DNA of 64,000 bases from Parasporobacterium sp. Lineage in GTDB: Bacteria > Bacillota > Clostridia > Lachnospirales > Lachnospiraceae. The translations under genes and the position numbers were made by a program. Where the stretch lies: positions 1 to 64,000 of the forward strand of contig JAFWOB010000100.1 in NCBI GenBank assembly GCA_017510065.1, in the 5' to 3' direction. The notes beneath the pieces are model-generated. The model had not been told where the DNA came from. It made no database searches and saw nothing but the letters and a program-made list of their open reading frames with translations. Below, piece by piece: positions 24,705 to 34,570 of the stretch. The stretch's first letter is position 1, and each line of letters starts with the position of its first letter.

Positions 24705-26136
24705 TCATTGCTTCCCGGATCGTAGATGCTCTGCCTTCCTTCATGATCGTGAGCCATTCCTCGACCTTATCCGCCTTTAAACCTTTCTCGCCAAAGGCTT
24801 CGTTGTATTCATCCATGACTCTTAACGCTTCCTGATAGCTGTCAGACCTGGTATCAAGATCTTCGCTCATCTGATCGATCTCTTTTTCAAGCTGCTGGAA
24901 GATCGGAGCTTTCTCCGCTTCCATTTCGGCTCTCATGTTGACAGAGTCTTCATTTTCAAATTTCAGTATAGCCTGTTCTTTTTCTGCCTTGGCATTATCG
25001 AGATCGGTCCTGGCTTCTTCGATCTGCTGGTCGTACTCATACAGGTTGTACTGACTCTCATCCGGATCTGCCTTGATGTTCTTGTTCCGGTTCTTGATGA
25101 ACTTCTTGTTGTCGGAGATCTGGTCAACGTGCGTCCTCATATTCGTCAGCACTTCATTTTTCTCGCCTTTCTTTGTCCAGGCAGAGATCAGGAAATAGAT
25201 CGCTGCAAAGAAGATGGCGATCAGGATCCAGACCAGTACTTTCAGGAAGTCTGTGGGTAAGAACCTGGTCACAATAAATGGGATCACTCCTGCAAAGATC
25301 AGGATTCCGGCAGCGCAGATCAGATAATCCGTCTGTTTTTTCGGATAGAACAGGGAATAATACAGACTGGACTGGCAGATGGCAGGAACTTTCGCTTCCT
25401 TGAATTTGGACTTGATCTCAGCATCGAGCACCTTGTTTTCATCAACCAGGGAAGAGTTTTCCCGTTTCATCCTCTCACTGACAGCCAGAGCCTTGGCATT
25501 CTTTTTCTGGGTCTCTGCTTCCTTGATCGCCTTTTCTGCTGTATTGATCCCTTCCTCAAATTCCTTTTCCAGATCAGCGCGCGCTTTCTTGATTGTGGAA
25601 GTGATCTTTTCCTCCACACGCTTTTTCTGGACATCCAGTTCTTTCTTTTTCGCCTTAAGGGAACGTTCGGTCTCTTTGTATTCCTGCTCCGTTTTCGCAA
25701 GATTGGAGATGGCTGCCTGGATCTGCTCCAACTCTTCTACGCCGCCTCCAAGGATTCCCAGTTCCTCCGGAGCCGGCTCTTCTTCCAGTTCTTCCAGGAG
25801 TTCTTCCAGTCCTTCCTTGTCGGTTTCCTCCTGGGGTGCAGACGCGGTTTCTTCTCCTTCCGGCTCGAATACAGCTTCCACTCCCGGCTCACCCGCAGGT
25901 TCTTCCTCAGCGGGTTCTTCCGGTTCCAACTTCAGTTCCGGGCCTTTCTCAAGGAACTGGTCCAGATGCGGCAGCTCATCCGGTACCGGGTCGCTGTCCA
26001 GCACCAGCTCGATCTTGCTCTCCGGTTCGCTTTCCGGTTCCATGCTGTTGTCGAGCACCAGTTCAATATCGTTGTCTTTCACAACCTCGCCGCCTGCCAT
26101 GTTTTCAGTGTCCACCTTGTTGTTTTCGTTACCCAT
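24685..26136 (-). CDS. Acidic coiled-coil protein with two membrane helices
   Basis: 483 residues. The first 130 are highly acidic and Pro/Glu-rich with two short repeats (IELVLDNS and IELVLDSD). A long coiled coil follows (about 135-245, LAKTEQEYKETERSLKAKKK). Two membrane helices lie at about 272-295 and 300-322, and a second coiled coil at about 335-440. No enzyme motif. It looks like a scaffold or membrane-shaping protein. In an operon with the downstream DUF5711-like and CvpA genes and the upstream sirtuin gene (11 bases). Confidence 0.6.
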   Translation of the reverse strand: MGNENNKVDTENMAGGEVVKDNDIELVLDNSMEPESEPESKIELVLDSDPVPDELPHLDQFLEKGPELKLEPEEPAEEEPAGEPGVEAVFEPEGEETASAPQEETDKEGLEELLEELEEEPAPEELGILGGGVEELEQIQAAISNLAKTEQEYKETERSLKAKKKELDVQKKRVEEKITSTIKKARADLEKEFEEGINTAEKAIKEAETQKKNAKALAVSERMKRENSSLVDENKVLDAEIKSKFKEAKVPAICQSSLYYSLFYPKKQTDYLICAAGILIFAGVIPFIVTRFLPTDFLKVLVWILIAIFFAAIYFLISAWTKKGEKNEVLTNMRTHVDQISDNKKFIKNRNKNIKADPDESQYNLYEYDQQIEEARTDLDNAKAEKEQAILKFENEDSVNMRAEMEAEKAPIFQQLEKEIDQMSEDLDTRSDSYQEALRVMDEYNEAFGEKGLKADKVEEWLTIMKEGRASTIREAMNVQKNK

Positions 26137-26147
26137 ACCTGTTCCTC

Positions 26148-26870
26148 CTATCCCAAACTGGAAAATACTTCCCCTATCTTTCCATTAATTACCAGATCCG
26201 CCGCCCTGTCTCTCGGAGTACTGCTCTTGTTGACCAGCACCAGTTTATGTCCCCGGTAGTAATCGATCAGGCCTGCTGCCGGATACACTACCAGGCTGGT
26301 TCCTCCGATGATCAGGACATCCGCCCGGCTGATGGCACTTACTGCCCCGCCGATGATATCATTGTCAAGCCCCTCTTCATACAGAACCACATCCGGCTTT
26401 ATCATCCCGCCGCAGGCATCGCAGCGGGGGACGCCGTCTGCTTCCTTGATATACTCCGGTCCGAAGAATTTGCCGCATTTCATGCAGTAATTGCGATGTA
26501 CGGATCCGTGCAGTTCAAATACGGTCTTACTGCCGGCTGCCTGGTGCAGCCCATCGATGTTCTGCGTGACCACAGCCTGCAGTTTTCCCTGCTGCTCCCA
26601 CTCGGCCAGTTTATAGTGGGCCGCATTGGGTTTCGCATCCAGGATCAGCATCTTGTCCTTATAGAAGCGGTAGAATTCTTCCGGATTTCTCATGAAAAAT
26701 GTATGGCTCAGGATTGTCTCGGGGGGATAATCGTACTGTTGGTTATACAATCCGTCCACACTGCGGAAATCCGGGATATTGCTCTCTGTTGATACACCTG
26801 CTCCCCCAAAGAACACGATGTTCGAACTCCCGTCAATCCACTCTTTCAGTTTTCTGATCTCATCCGTCAA
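26148..26870 (-). CDS. cobB: NAD-dependent protein deacylase, SIR2 family
   Basis: 240 residues, full-length for a bacterial class sirtuin. NAD-binding GAGVSTESNIPDFRS (about 21-35), the TQNIDGLH catalytic segment with His near 121, and a Zn ribbon with CMKCG and CDACG pairs. The later Rossmann motif IIGGTSLVVYPAAG and LVNKSSTPRD complete the fold. It removes acyl groups from lysine using NAD, releasing nicotinamide. Promoter-proximal gene of the operon 22820-26870. The gene symbol is by family. Confidence 0.92.
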   Translation of the reverse strand: MTDEIRKLKEWIDGSSNIVFFGGAGVSTESNIPDFRSVDGLYNQQYDYPPETILSHTFFMRNPEEFYRFYKDKMLILDAKPNAAHYKLAEWEQQGKLQAVVTQNIDGLHQAAGSKTVFELHGSVHRNYCMKCGKFFGPEYIKEADGVPRCDACGGMIKPDVVLYEEGLDNDIIGGAVSAISRADVLIIGGTSLVVYPAAGLIDYYRGHKLVLVNKSSTPRDRAADLVINGKIGEVFSSLG

Positions 26871-26935
26871 CGTATATCACCCCCAATACAAAAATTGTTT
26901 TGCAATCCTTCCGACCTGTATGTTACAATCCACCC

Positions 26936-27202
26936 ATGTTCAGACTATGGGGCAAACTTTACAGCAATCATAAGATGACCCGCGACCTTACGGTACAGGA
27001 TCCTTCTGAAGATACCCGTACCCATAAGGTCTTTTCTGCTATCACTGAGATCTGTCTTTCGTTTGACCTGTCACAGCCGATCTGGCTGGATGCCAATATC
27101 AATGAATTCCGCAGGAGCTCCAGGACCCGCTTCACAAAAGACAATTTCATTGATGACTTTCCCTTTGACTACCTGGAGATCCAGATCATAGAAGAAGACT
27201 GA
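26936..27202 (+). CDS. Conserved hypothetical protein of Clostridia
   Basis: 88 residues from the ATG at 26936 (MFRLWGKLYSNHKMTRDL). An upstream in-frame ATG at 26900 is less likely. It carries a conserved pattern I have seen in clostridial genomes: DTRTHKVFSAITEICLSFDL, PIWLDANINEFRR, FIDDFPFDYLEIQIIEED. No known function. It is convergent with pgi; the two stop codons are adjacent. Confidence 0.7.
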   Translation: MFRLWGKLYSNHKMTRDLTVQDPSEDTRTHKVFSAITEICLSFDLSQPIWLDANINEFRRSSRTRFTKDNFIDDFPFDYLEIQIIEED

Positions 27203-28516
27203 TCAGTTCTTATACTTGGCCAGCAGTTCCTTGATCGATTTCTTATAGGCTTCTACGCCCGGCTGATTGAAGGGATTGACTCCTTCGATGTAGGCGCTTA
27301 CGCCGCAGACGAACTCAAAGAAATAGAACAGCTCTCCGAGGCTGAATTCACTCTTATCCGGAACTCCGATATAAACCTGGGGAACATCTCCTTCCATATG
27401 GGCAATGGCAACACCATTGACAGCTGTCTGGTTCAGCAGGCTTACCGGCTGTCCTTCCAGATATTTGAATCCGTCAAAGTCTTCCTCAAATGCCGGGATC
27501 GTAAGATCCTGGGGCTCTTTCTCCACGTTGATCACGGTCTCGAAAATATTGCGCTCGCCTTCCTGGATCATCTGGCCCATGGAATGCAGGTCAGAAGTAA
27601 AGTTCACGGAAGCCGGGAAGATACCGAAGTTCTCCTTGCCCTCACTTTCACCGAACAGCTGCTTCAGCCATTCGCCCAGCAGTCTCAGGTCCGGATCATA
27701 GTTGGCAAAGATCTCAATGTATTTATCCCAGTCATACAGCTGCTGCCTGAGGGCCGCATAGCACAGTGCCTCATTCAGTTCTTCCGGTTTTTCTGTCAGT
27801 TCTTCCCTCATGGAGGCAGCGCCTGCCATCAGCGCGTCAATGTCGCACCCGGCCGCTGCGATGGGAAGCAGTCCTACCGCAGTGAGTACAGAATACCTGC
27901 CGCCGATCTCATCCGGCACTACAAAGGTCTCATATCCCTCTTTGTCAGACAGGCCTTTCAGAGCTCCTCTTGCTTTGTCTGTCGTGGCATAGATCCTTCC
28001 GGCGGCTGCTTCTCTGCCGTATTTGTCTTCCAGCATTTTCTTGAAGATACGGAAGGAAATAGATGTTTCCATGGTAGTTCCGGATTTGGAGATTACGTTT
28101 ACGGAAAAGTCACGGTCTCCGATGATCTCGATCACATCTTTAATGTATGCCGGAGACATATTGTTGCCGGTAAAATACACTTCTATATCATCTGCATCGG
28201 AACCTTTCAGCTTCAGGTTGTACATGGCGCCTTTCAGGAAATCCAGTGCAGCTGCCGCACCGAGATAGGAACCTCCGATGCCGCATACGATCAGGACTTT
28301 GGATTCCTGACGGATCTTTGCCGCTGCTTTCTTGATACGGGCGAATTCGTCTTTGTCATAATCAACCGGCAGATCCACCCAGCCTGTAAACTCTGCTCCC
28401 GGGCCTTTCTTTTCTGTCAGCGTCGAATAAGCGAGCAGCGCTTCATCTTCAAACTGTTCTGTTTCCTCTTCCGGCAGCCAGTCTACTCCGCCGAACCTGA
28501 TGTTAAGATTCTTCAT
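27203..28516 (-). CDS. pgi: Glucose-6-phosphate isomerase
   Basis: 437 residues, the short form found in Bacillota. The sugar-phosphate-binding loops are visible: GIGGSYLGAAAALDF (about 84-98), VISKSGTTMETS (about 143), and the C-terminal GVNPFNQPGVEAYK signature with the catalytic Lys. Catalytic Glu lies in QLFGESEGK. It interconverts glucose-6-phosphate and fructose-6-phosphate in glycolysis. The ATG follows AAGGAG. Preceded by the amidohydrolase gene in the same direction, 20 bases away. Confidence 0.95.
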   Translation of the reverse strand: MKNLNIRFGGVDWLPEEETEQFEDEALLAYSTLTEKKGPGAEFTGWVDLPVDYDKDEFARIKKAAAKIRQESKVLIVCGIGGSYLGAAAALDFLKGAMYNLKLKGSDADDIEVYFTGNNMSPAYIKDVIEIIGDRDFSVNVISKSGTTMETSISFRIFKKMLEDKYGREAAAGRIYATTDKARGALKGLSDKEGYETFVVPDEIGGRYSVLTAVGLLPIAAAGCDIDALMAGAASMREELTEKPEELNEALCYAALRQQLYDWDKYIEIFANYDPDLRLLGEWLKQLFGESEGKENFGIFPASVNFTSDLHSMGQMIQEGERNIFETVINVEKEPQDLTIPAFEEDFDGFKYLEGQPVSLLNQTAVNGVAIAHMEGDVPQVYIGVPDKSEFSLGELFYFFEFVCGVSAYIEGVNPFNQPGVEAYKKSIKELLAKYKN

Positions 28517-28536
28517 GTTTTTATTCTCCTTACTTT

Positions 28537-29868
28537 TTATTGCATTCCTGTTCTTTTTGCGATCGCCTCGCAGTGTTCGTAAATCTCCTGTTCGTTCAAA
28601 GTCAGAAGCTTTCCCTCCTCCATAACGATCCGGCCGTCTATCAGAACGGTTCTTACCTCAGATCCGTTTGCCGAATAGACAAGGGCACTCACCAGATCAT
28701 TACGCGGCACGAACTGGGGAACCTGAAGATCCAGTATGATAAGGTCCGCCAGAGCGCCTTCTTCGATCACGCCCAGCTTCCCTTCCAGCCCGAGAGCTTT
28801 GGCTCCCGCTGTTGTCGCGAATCGCACCACGTCCTGTGCATCCACGCATTTTGCCTTTTTGGCAGCTCCTTTATAGACAAGGCCTGCCATATTCATCTCC
28901 TGAAACATGTTCTGAGTATTGTTGCTTCCGCTTCCGTCTGTTCCCAGACAGACATTGATCCCCGCCTGAAGGAACGCCTCTGCCGGGGCAAAACCGTTGC
29001 CCAGCTTCATGTTGCTCCTGGGATTGATCGCCGCGCTGACATGATGCTCTTTCATCAGCCGGATGTCCTCTTCCGTCACATTGACGCAATGAGCGGCGAT
29101 CACCGGAAGATCAAATAACCCGCTGTCTGCCACATACTGCATGGGAGTAACCCCATACTGTTCCTTGATCGCAGAAGATTCCGCTTCACTTTCTGCGATA
29201 TGGATCGTAGCACCCATCTTCTTTTCAAGTCCCAGATCCCGGATCCTCTTCAAAAGGTCCGGCATACACGAGTATGTCGCGTGCGGTCCCAGAAGAAAAT
29301 GTACCCTCGGATGATCCCGATACAGTTCCAGTTCCGGAAGAAACTCCCCGAAGCGGCGCTTTGACCCTTCGTCAAATGCTTCTCCCACCATGCCCCGGCT
29401 GAGGTAGGCGCGGATTCCACTGTCATTGACCGCCGCAGACACAGCGCCTTCCGGTCCGGAAACAGCCCCTGTCCGGGTGCTGTGCATATACATGTCCACA
29501 AAGCAGGTGGTTCCGGTGCGGATCATTTCCACAATGGAAAGAAGAGAGGCCCAGTAGCTGTCTTCTATCGTCAGCTGATCTTCCACGTTCTGCACCTTTT
29601 CCAGCCATTCGAAGAACTCCAGATCATCTGCGTAATTCCGGAAAATGCTCATATAGGCATGGGTATGGGCATTGATCAGTCCGGGCATGACCAGCCGTCC
29701 GGAGGCATCGATCACTTTATCATATCCGGTTTCCGGGAGGGATTCTGTTGCCTCCCCTGTCAGTACCTGTTCGATTCTCTCTTCATTTACCACGATCTGC
29801 CCTGCTTCTGTACGGAACCCGTTCCCGTCCGGAAGCAGCAGAAGTCCGTTCCTGATCAATATCTTCAT
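28537..29868 (-). CDS. Amidohydrolase, MTA/SAH deaminase type
   Basis: About 443 residues from the ATG at 29868 (MKILIRNG, normal family start; an upstream frame to 29919 is weaker). Metal site HTHAY near 66, IHIAESE with the substrate Glu/His, IAAHCVN, and LGTDGSGSNN with the metal Asp are all present. These are the features of 5-methylthioadenosine/S-adenosylhomocysteine deaminases and related N-ethylammeline hydrolases. Likely role: deamination of a purine nucleoside in methyl-cycle salvage. Start and end are complete. Confidence 0.85.
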   Translation of the reverse strand: MKILIRNGLLLLPDGNGFRTEAGQIVVNEERIEQVLTGEATESLPETGYDKVIDASGRLVMPGLINAHTHAYMSIFRNYADDLEFFEWLEKVQNVEDQLTIEDSYWASLLSIVEMIRTGTTCFVDMYMHSTRTGAVSGPEGAVSAAVNDSGIRAYLSRGMVGEAFDEGSKRRFGEFLPELELYRDHPRVHFLLGPHATYSCMPDLLKRIRDLGLEKKMGATIHIAESEAESSAIKEQYGVTPMQYVADSGLFDLPVIAAHCVNVTEEDIRLMKEHHVSAAINPRSNMKLGNGFAPAEAFLQAGINVCLGTDGSGSNNTQNMFQEMNMAGLVYKGAAKKAKCVDAQDVVRFATTAGAKALGLEGKLGVIEEGALADLIILDLQVPQFVPRNDLVSALVYSANGSEVRTVLIDGRIVMEEGKLLTLNEQEIYEHCEAIAKRTGMQ

Positions 29869-29949
29869 AGATCTGTTCCGATACTCTCCCCACTTTAATT
29901 GTATATTAAAATATACCACTTTTTAGCCATGCGTTACAACATAAAAGTA

Positions 29950-30180
29950 GATTTTTCGTGAACTTGCAAAGATACCCCATCGAGCCTTCAGACCCGGAGC
30001 AATGAATAGGCGTGCCCGTAGAAGGACCTGGGGAAGAGGCATGAGTCTGTCGATGACTGCGCGAAGCGCAGGACAGCGCAAGCGAATGCCGATGAGCCTA
30101 GTCCTTCAAGGGTGATAGCCTCTGAACTTGCTCCGGGTCTGAGGGCCCGATGGGGTGTTTCTGCATGTTCACAAAAAATC
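29950..30180. ncRNA. Large inverted-repeat element, probable structured RNA
   Basis: A 53-base left arm (29950-30002) pairs with 30128-30180 with only a few mismatches; cores are ACCCCATCG, TCAGACCCGGAGCAA and GTGAAC. The 125-base interior has further nested complementary pairs: GAAGGAC/GTCCTTC, GGCAT/ATGCC, CTGTC/GACAG, CTGCGC/GCGCAG. AGAGGC also pairs with GCCTCT, crossing other stems like a pseudoknot. There is no protein frame of its own. It lies between the amidohydrolase and the MurG-type gene. The strand cannot be set because the outer arms are symmetric. An RNA class such as raiA is possible but I cannot verify it. Confidence 0.6.
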
Positions 30181-30206
30181 CTCTGTTCATCTGAAAACAA
30201 AGAGGC

Positions 30207-30212
30207 TATAAT
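30207..30212 (+). promoter_or_regulatory. -10 box of the MurG-type gene
   Basis: TATAAT at 30207-30212 with a weak -35 (TTCATC) 16 bases upstream, just after the inverted-repeat element. It gives a leader of about 30 bases. Confidence 0.45.
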
Positions 30213-30248
30213 GGGTGAGGCAATGATATGAGATAGGATGATAAAAAC

Positions 30249-31313
30249 ATGAAAAAAATACTTCTGACCGGCGGTGGGACTGCCGGACATGTAACGCCGA
30301 ACCTGGCTCTGGTTCCTTATCTGAAGGAAGCAGGCTTTGAGATAGAATACATGGGTTCCTATGAAGGGATCGAAAAAGGACTGGTGGAAGCGGAAGGAAT
30401 CCCCTATTACGGCATTTCTTCCGGCAAGCTTCGCCGCTATCTGGATGTTAAGAATCTGACGGATCCGGCCCGGATCCTGAAAGGACTTCACGAAGCCAGA
30501 CGGTATATGAAGACTCGTCGGCCGGATGTGGTCTTCTCCAAAGGCGGCTTTGTTTCCGTTCCGGTGATCATGGCGGCTTCTGAGTACCGGATTCCGATCG
30601 TGATCCATGAATCTGACCTTTCTCCGGGATTGGCTAATAAACTGTCCATTCCCAGGGCGACCCGCATCTGCTTCAGTTTTCCGGAAACAGCCCGCTACCT
30701 TTCCAAAACCAAAGCAGTTCATACAGGGCTCCCTGTCCGGAAAGAACTGACCTCGGGTTCCAGTGAAACAGGACACAAGCTGTGCGGCTTTGCTCCGGGA
30801 AAACCGGTACTGTCTGTGATCGGCGGAAGCCTGGGCAGCCTGGTGGTAAATGACGCCGTTCGTTCTGCCCTTCCCGTACTGTTGGAAGATTTCAATATCA
30901 TCCATATCTGCGGTAAAGGAAAAACAGACCCAGAACTGGATCATGTTCCGGGTTACTGCCAGTTTGAATATGTCAACGAGGAACTGCCTCACCTGTTTGC
31001 CGCTTCCGACCTGATCATTTCCAGGGCCGGTGCCAACGTGATCAACGAACTGGCGGCTCTGCACAAACCTGCGATCCTGATCCCCCTGGGCACGAACGCA
31101 AGCCGGGGCGACCAGCTGCTGAATGCGGAATCCTTCGAACGACGCGGTTTTTCCGTCGTATTAAAGGAAGAACAGCTAAATGACAAATCTCTGACAGAAG
31201 CCGTTCATAAAACATATCAGAACAGGCAGATCTACATCGATGCCATGGCAGCTGCCGGTCAGAACGATGCAGCCGCCAGGATCACGCAGATCATCCTGTC
31301 CGTCCTGAAATAA
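30249..31313 (+). CDS. murG: MurG-type UDP-GlcNAc:undecaprenyl-PP-MurNAc-pentapeptide transferase
   Basis: 354 residues, GT28 family. N-terminal acceptor domain with TGGGTAGHVTPNLALVPYL (residues 7-25), PDVVFSKGGFVSVPV, VIHESDLSPGLANK; C-terminal donor domain with VIGGSLGSLVVND and the UDP-GlcNAc site SRAGANVINELAAL, KPAILIPLG. It makes lipid II from lipid I on the inner membrane face. The gene stands alone, outside any dcw cluster, so it may be a second MurG paralogue rather than the housekeeping copy. Confidence 0.88.
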   Translation: MKKILLTGGGTAGHVTPNLALVPYLKEAGFEIEYMGSYEGIEKGLVEAEGIPYYGISSGKLRRYLDVKNLTDPARILKGLHEARRYMKTRRPDVVFSKGGFVSVPVIMAASEYRIPIVIHESDLSPGLANKLSIPRATRICFSFPETARYLSKTKAVHTGLPVRKELTSGSSETGHKLCGFAPGKPVLSVIGGSLGSLVVNDAVRSALPVLLEDFNIIHICGKGKTDPELDHVPGYCQFEYVNEELPHLFAASDLIISRAGANVINELAALHKPAILIPLGTNASRGDQLLNAESFERRGFSVVLKEEQLNDKSLTEAVHKTYQNRQIYIDAMAAAGQNDAAARITQIILSVLK

Positions 31314-31329
31314 CCTTTCTGCTGCTATA

Positions 31330-31358
31330 AAAAAGTCCGGGATTATTCTCCCGGACTG
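31330..31358 (-). terminator. Rho-independent terminator overlapping a stop codon
   Basis: AGTCCGGGA / TCCCGGACT stem; on the minus strand it is followed by TTTTTTAT. It ends the 31343-31912 gene and faces the end of murG. Confidence 0.85.
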
Positions 31359-31912
31359 TATAAAGGTTCAATGACCTCTTCGTAATAATCTTCAAAGACT
31401 TCGGAAACTGCTTCCGCCTGGATCTGCTCCGGCTGATCCCGGCGGATTTTTTTCAGAACGCATTTCCGGACTCCATCCACATCCCGGATCTGCGTCTGTG
31501 CTCTGTAGTCTGTTTTCGCCCCTCCCGACGTATAGGAAAATGCGATTTCCGGACCGTTTTCATTCTCAGAGATCTCCGTGATCAGGATCTGCACGGGGCC
31601 TGCCGGGGTAACAGCCTGTGTTTCTCCCGGAAAATATCCTTCCTCAAAAGAAAGTTCCCGTCCGTTCCCGGTCTCTGTGAGGATTCCACCGGAAAGTCCG
31701 GCATCTGCCGGTACAGGTTCGCCTGCCAGATATTCAAACACACCGCTGCCAGGAAGCTTTTTCAGAAGTTCCTCTGCCAGGGTGAGCTCTTCAGCTGCTG
31801 TATTTAATGCTGCCCCTGTCTGCACTTCCGGCTCTGCCGGTGCCGCAAAGGCAGTAATGTTAAATGCCATGATCATCACTGCAGTAAGCAGTAGTGCCAG
31901 TATCTTTTTCAT
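31343..31912 (-). CDS. Secreted protein of unknown function
   Basis: 189 residues with a clear signal peptide (MKKILALLLTAVMIMAFNI, cleavage near AFAAP). The mature part is acidic, starts with an Ala/Glu-rich segment, and contains VQILITEISENENGPEI, a predicted beta-hairpin region. No family recognised. Strong ribosome site AGGAGGA before the ATG. The 234-base gap downstream of its start (31913-32146) holds nothing I can name. Confidence 0.65.
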   Translation of the reverse strand: MKKILALLLTAVMIMAFNITAFAAPAEPEVQTGAALNTAAEELTLAEELLKKLPGSGVFEYLAGEPVPADAGLSGGILTETGNGRELSFEEGYFPGETQAVTPAGPVQILITEISENENGPEIAFSYTSGGAKTDYRAQTQIRDVDGVRKCVLKKIRRDQPEQIQAEAVSEVFEDYYEEVIEPLYSPGE

Positions 31913-32146
31913 GTTCTTCCTCCTGTATCATATCTTCCTCTGAAGGATCTTTATACTTCCTCTATTAAGTCCCCTTTTCAGACGGAATGCTTCTTTTTTC
32001 TTCAGGTGAAAGAATTCTAACACATTTTTCTCCTCTTGCAAAGAAAACCGGGGAGGCTGCGGCAGGATTGACTTTCAAAATTCTTCGCATTACACTGGGA
32101 TTGATCAGGAGAAACAGGCAGCAGCCTGCAGCAAAGGAAAAGGGTT

Positions 32147-33070
32147 ATGAAACAGGATTTCTATTATCTTTCAAAAGACGGTAAAACACAGATCCATGCG
32201 ATGGAATGGATCCCTGAAGAAAGGCCCCGGGCAATCCTTCAGATCTGCCACGGAATGGTGGAATATATCGGAAGATACGCAGATTTTGCACAATATCTGG
32301 CGGAAAACGGTTTTTTTGTGACCGGCAATGACCACCTGGGGCATGGAGAATCCGTCGTATCTGATGATATGCACGGCTTTTTCGGAAAAGACAAAGGCAA
32401 TGAATATGTGATCGGAGATATCCATGAGCTTCGCTGCAGGACAGCGGACAAGTTCCCTGATATTCCTTATTTCATGCTCGGACACAGCATGGGATCCTTC
32501 CTGCTCCGGCAGTATATCGAAATGTATGGGGAGGGGCTGAACGGGGCCATCATCATGGGTACCGGAAGCCAGCCAGGCGCTGTTCTGAAAGCCGGCAAAA
32601 TGCTCTGCAGTACCATGACCGCTTTCAGGGGAGAGATGTACCGGAGCGCTCTGATCAATAATATGGCCATAGGAAGCTATAATAAGCGATTTGAACCTGC
32701 ACGCACGACCCACGACTGGCTCACCAGAGATGAACAGATCGTTGACCAGTATCTGGCAAATCCCTGGTGTACCTTTATGTTCACAGCCAATGCCTACTAC
32801 CACATGTTCCGCGGGATTGAATATCTTCAGGATCCGGCGCATCTCGCCAAAGTCCCCAAAGACCTCCCGTTATTGGTAGTTTCCGGTGCGGAAGATCCGG
32901 TCGGAGATTTCGGCAAAGGGGTAGCGCAGGTATATGAAATATATAAAAATGCCGGCATCCGGGACCTTCAGATGAAGCTGTACCCTTCAGACCGGCATGA
33001 GATCTTGAATGAACTTGACAGGCAGCAGGTCTATGAAGACCTGAAAAACTGGATGAAAGCGAGATTATAG
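32147..33070 (+). CDS. Alpha/beta hydrolase, monoacylglycerol-lipase/lysophospholipase type
   Basis: 307 residues. [20 protein letters not shown] opens the fold; [10 protein letters not shown] is the conserved DxxGHGxS; the nucleophile elbow is [12 protein letters not shown] (Ser near 111). The acid is in [12 protein letters not shown] and the catalytic His in [12 protein letters not shown]. These are all marks of the serine-aminopeptidase-S33/PldB group. No signal, so cytoplasmic; likely hydrolyses lysophospholipid or monoglyceride. Convergent with glpK, with which its end overlaps by 6 bases. Confidence 0.85.
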   Translation: MKQDFYYLSKDGKTQIHAMEWIPEERPRAILQICHGMVEYIGRYADFAQYLAENGFFVTGNDHLGHGESVVSDDMHGFFGKDKGNEYVIGDIHELRCRTADKFPDIPYFMLGHSMGSFLLRQYIEMYGEGLNGAIIMGTGSQPGAVLKAGKMLCSTMTAFRGEMYRSALINNMAIGSYNKRFEPARTTHDWLTRDEQIVDQYLANPWCTFMFTANAYYHMFRGIEYLQDPAHLAKVPKDLPLLVVSGAEDPVGDFGKGVAQVYEIYKNAGIRDLQMKLYPSDRHEILNELDRQQVYEDLKNWMKARL

Positions 33071-34570
33071 CGGCTGTTTCCGGCCGTCATGAGCCCACCC
33101 GATCGTACAGCTGACAGCCCGTTTCCATCCTTCAAGCTGCTCTTTTCTCTTATCCTGTTCGATCTTCGGTTCAAATACTCTGGCACATTTCCAGTTCTCC
33201 GCGATCTGGGAAATGTCCTTCCAGAAGCCGGTGGCAAGTCCGGCCAGATAAGCAGCTCCCAGGGCTGTAGTTTCGATGCATTCCGGACGCTTGATCTCCA
33301 CATCGGAAATATCAGACTGGAACTGCATCAGGAAATTATTGGCACAGGCTCCGCCATCTACTTTCAGGGTTTTAATCTCCAACCCGGAAGCACTTCTCAT
33401 GAACTGCAGCAGATCATTGGTCTGATAAGCCAGGGATTCCACCGTTGCCCGGACGATATGCGCCTTGCCTGCGCCGCGGGTGATCCCCACGATCGTTCCT
33501 CTGGCATAGGGCTCCCAGTAGGGCGCACCCATCCCGGAAAATGCCGGAACCACATATACGCCATTGGTATCTTCGATGGATTCACAGATGTATTCCGTAT
33601 CAGACGCCTTATCGATCAGCCTGAGCTCATCTCTCAGCCACTGTATTGCCGCGCCGGCGATAAAGACCGATCCTTCCAAAACATACTGGACAGACCCGTC
33701 TGCCGTTGCCGCGATCGTAGCCAGAAGGCCGGTATCCGAGATCACCGGCTCGCTGCCGGTATTGAGCAGCATAAAGCCGCCGGTTCCATAGGTGTTCTTG
33801 ACATCTCCCGGCGCAAAACCGCACTGGCCGAACAAAGCAGCCTGCTGGTCTCCCGCATCTCCTGCTACCGGGATCGGATCGCCGAATTTCGTTGTTTCCC
33901 CATAAATGCAGCTGGAGGGCTTTACTTCCGGAAGCATGGACTTCGGAATTCTGAAATAACTGAGGATCTCTTCATCCCAGCAAAGGTTCCGTATATCAAA
34001 CAGCATAGTCCTGGAGGCATTGGTGTAATCCGTTACATGGACTTTTCCGTCTGTCAGATTCCAGATCAGCCAGGTATCCACCGTTCCAAACCGCAGCTGT
34101 CCTTTTTCTGCCTTTTCCCTGGCTCCCGGGACATTGTCCAGGATCCATTCAATCTTGCTGGCAGAAAAATACGCATCCGGAATAAGGCCTGTCCTGCTGC
34201 GGATCAGTTCCTCCACCCCGTTTTTCCGCAGCTGCTCGATCCGGTCGGATGTCCTGCGGCATTGCCAGCAAATCCCGTTATAGATCGGATGCCCCGTTTC
34301 CGCATCCCACACAATCGTCGTTTCCCGCTGGTTTGTAATGCCTATGGCAGCGATCTGCTCACCGGTCACTCCAGCCCTCTGCATGGCTTCTACCGTAACG
34401 CCCATCGTAGAATACCAGATCTCCATCGGGTCGTGCTCGACCCAGCCGGGATGGGGATAGATCTGCTCCAGTTCCTTCTGGACCTGCCCGCAGATCTCAC
34501 CGTGCTCATTAAACAAGATACACCGGGAACTTGTGGTCCCCTGATCCATGGCTATGACATACTTTTTCAT
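33065..34570 (-). CDS. glpK: Glycerol kinase
   Basis: 501 residues, full length FGGY kinase. ATP-binding [13 protein letters not shown] (8-20), [10 protein letters not shown], the glycerol-binding [11 protein letters not shown], and the FGGY signatures [19 protein letters not shown] and [11 protein letters not shown]. It phosphorylates glycerol to glycerol-3-phosphate. Strong GGAGGTG site. No glpF or glpD nearby. A 507-codon open frame on the opposite strand is a shadow of this gene. Confidence 0.96.
   Translation of the reverse strand: MKKYVIAMDQGTTSSRCILFNEHGEICGQVQKELEQIYPHPGWVEHDPMEIWYSTMGVTVEAMQRAGVTGEQIAAIGITNQRETTIVWDAETGHPIYNGICWQCRRTSDRIEQLRKNGVEELIRSRTGLIPDAYFSASKIEWILDNVPGAREKAEKGQLRFGTVDTWLIWNLTDGKVHVTDYTNASRTMLFDIRNLCWDEEILSYFRIPKSMLPEVKPSSCIYGETTKFGDPIPVAGDAGDQQAALFGQCGFAPGDVKNTYGTGGFMLLNTGSEPVISDTGLLATIAATADGSVQYVLEGSVFIAGAAIQWLRDELRLIDKASDTEYICESIEDTNGVYVVPAFSGMGAPYWEPYARGTIVGITRGAGKAHIVRATVESLAYQTNDLLQFMRSASGLEIKTLKVDGGACANNFLMQFQSDISDVEIKRPECIETTALGAAYLAGLATGFWKDISQIAENWKCARVFEPKIEQDKRKEQLEGWKRAVSCTIGWAHDGRKQPL

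Noticed and set aside
25379..26188. 269-codon Ser-rich plus-strand frame
   Set aside because: Antisense of the acidic Glu-rich gene; Ser-runs arise from complementing Glu codons.
29988..31064. 358-codon minus-strand frame across murG and the inverted-repeat element
   Set aside because: Antisense of murG with its motifs; includes the structured element and gives no domain.
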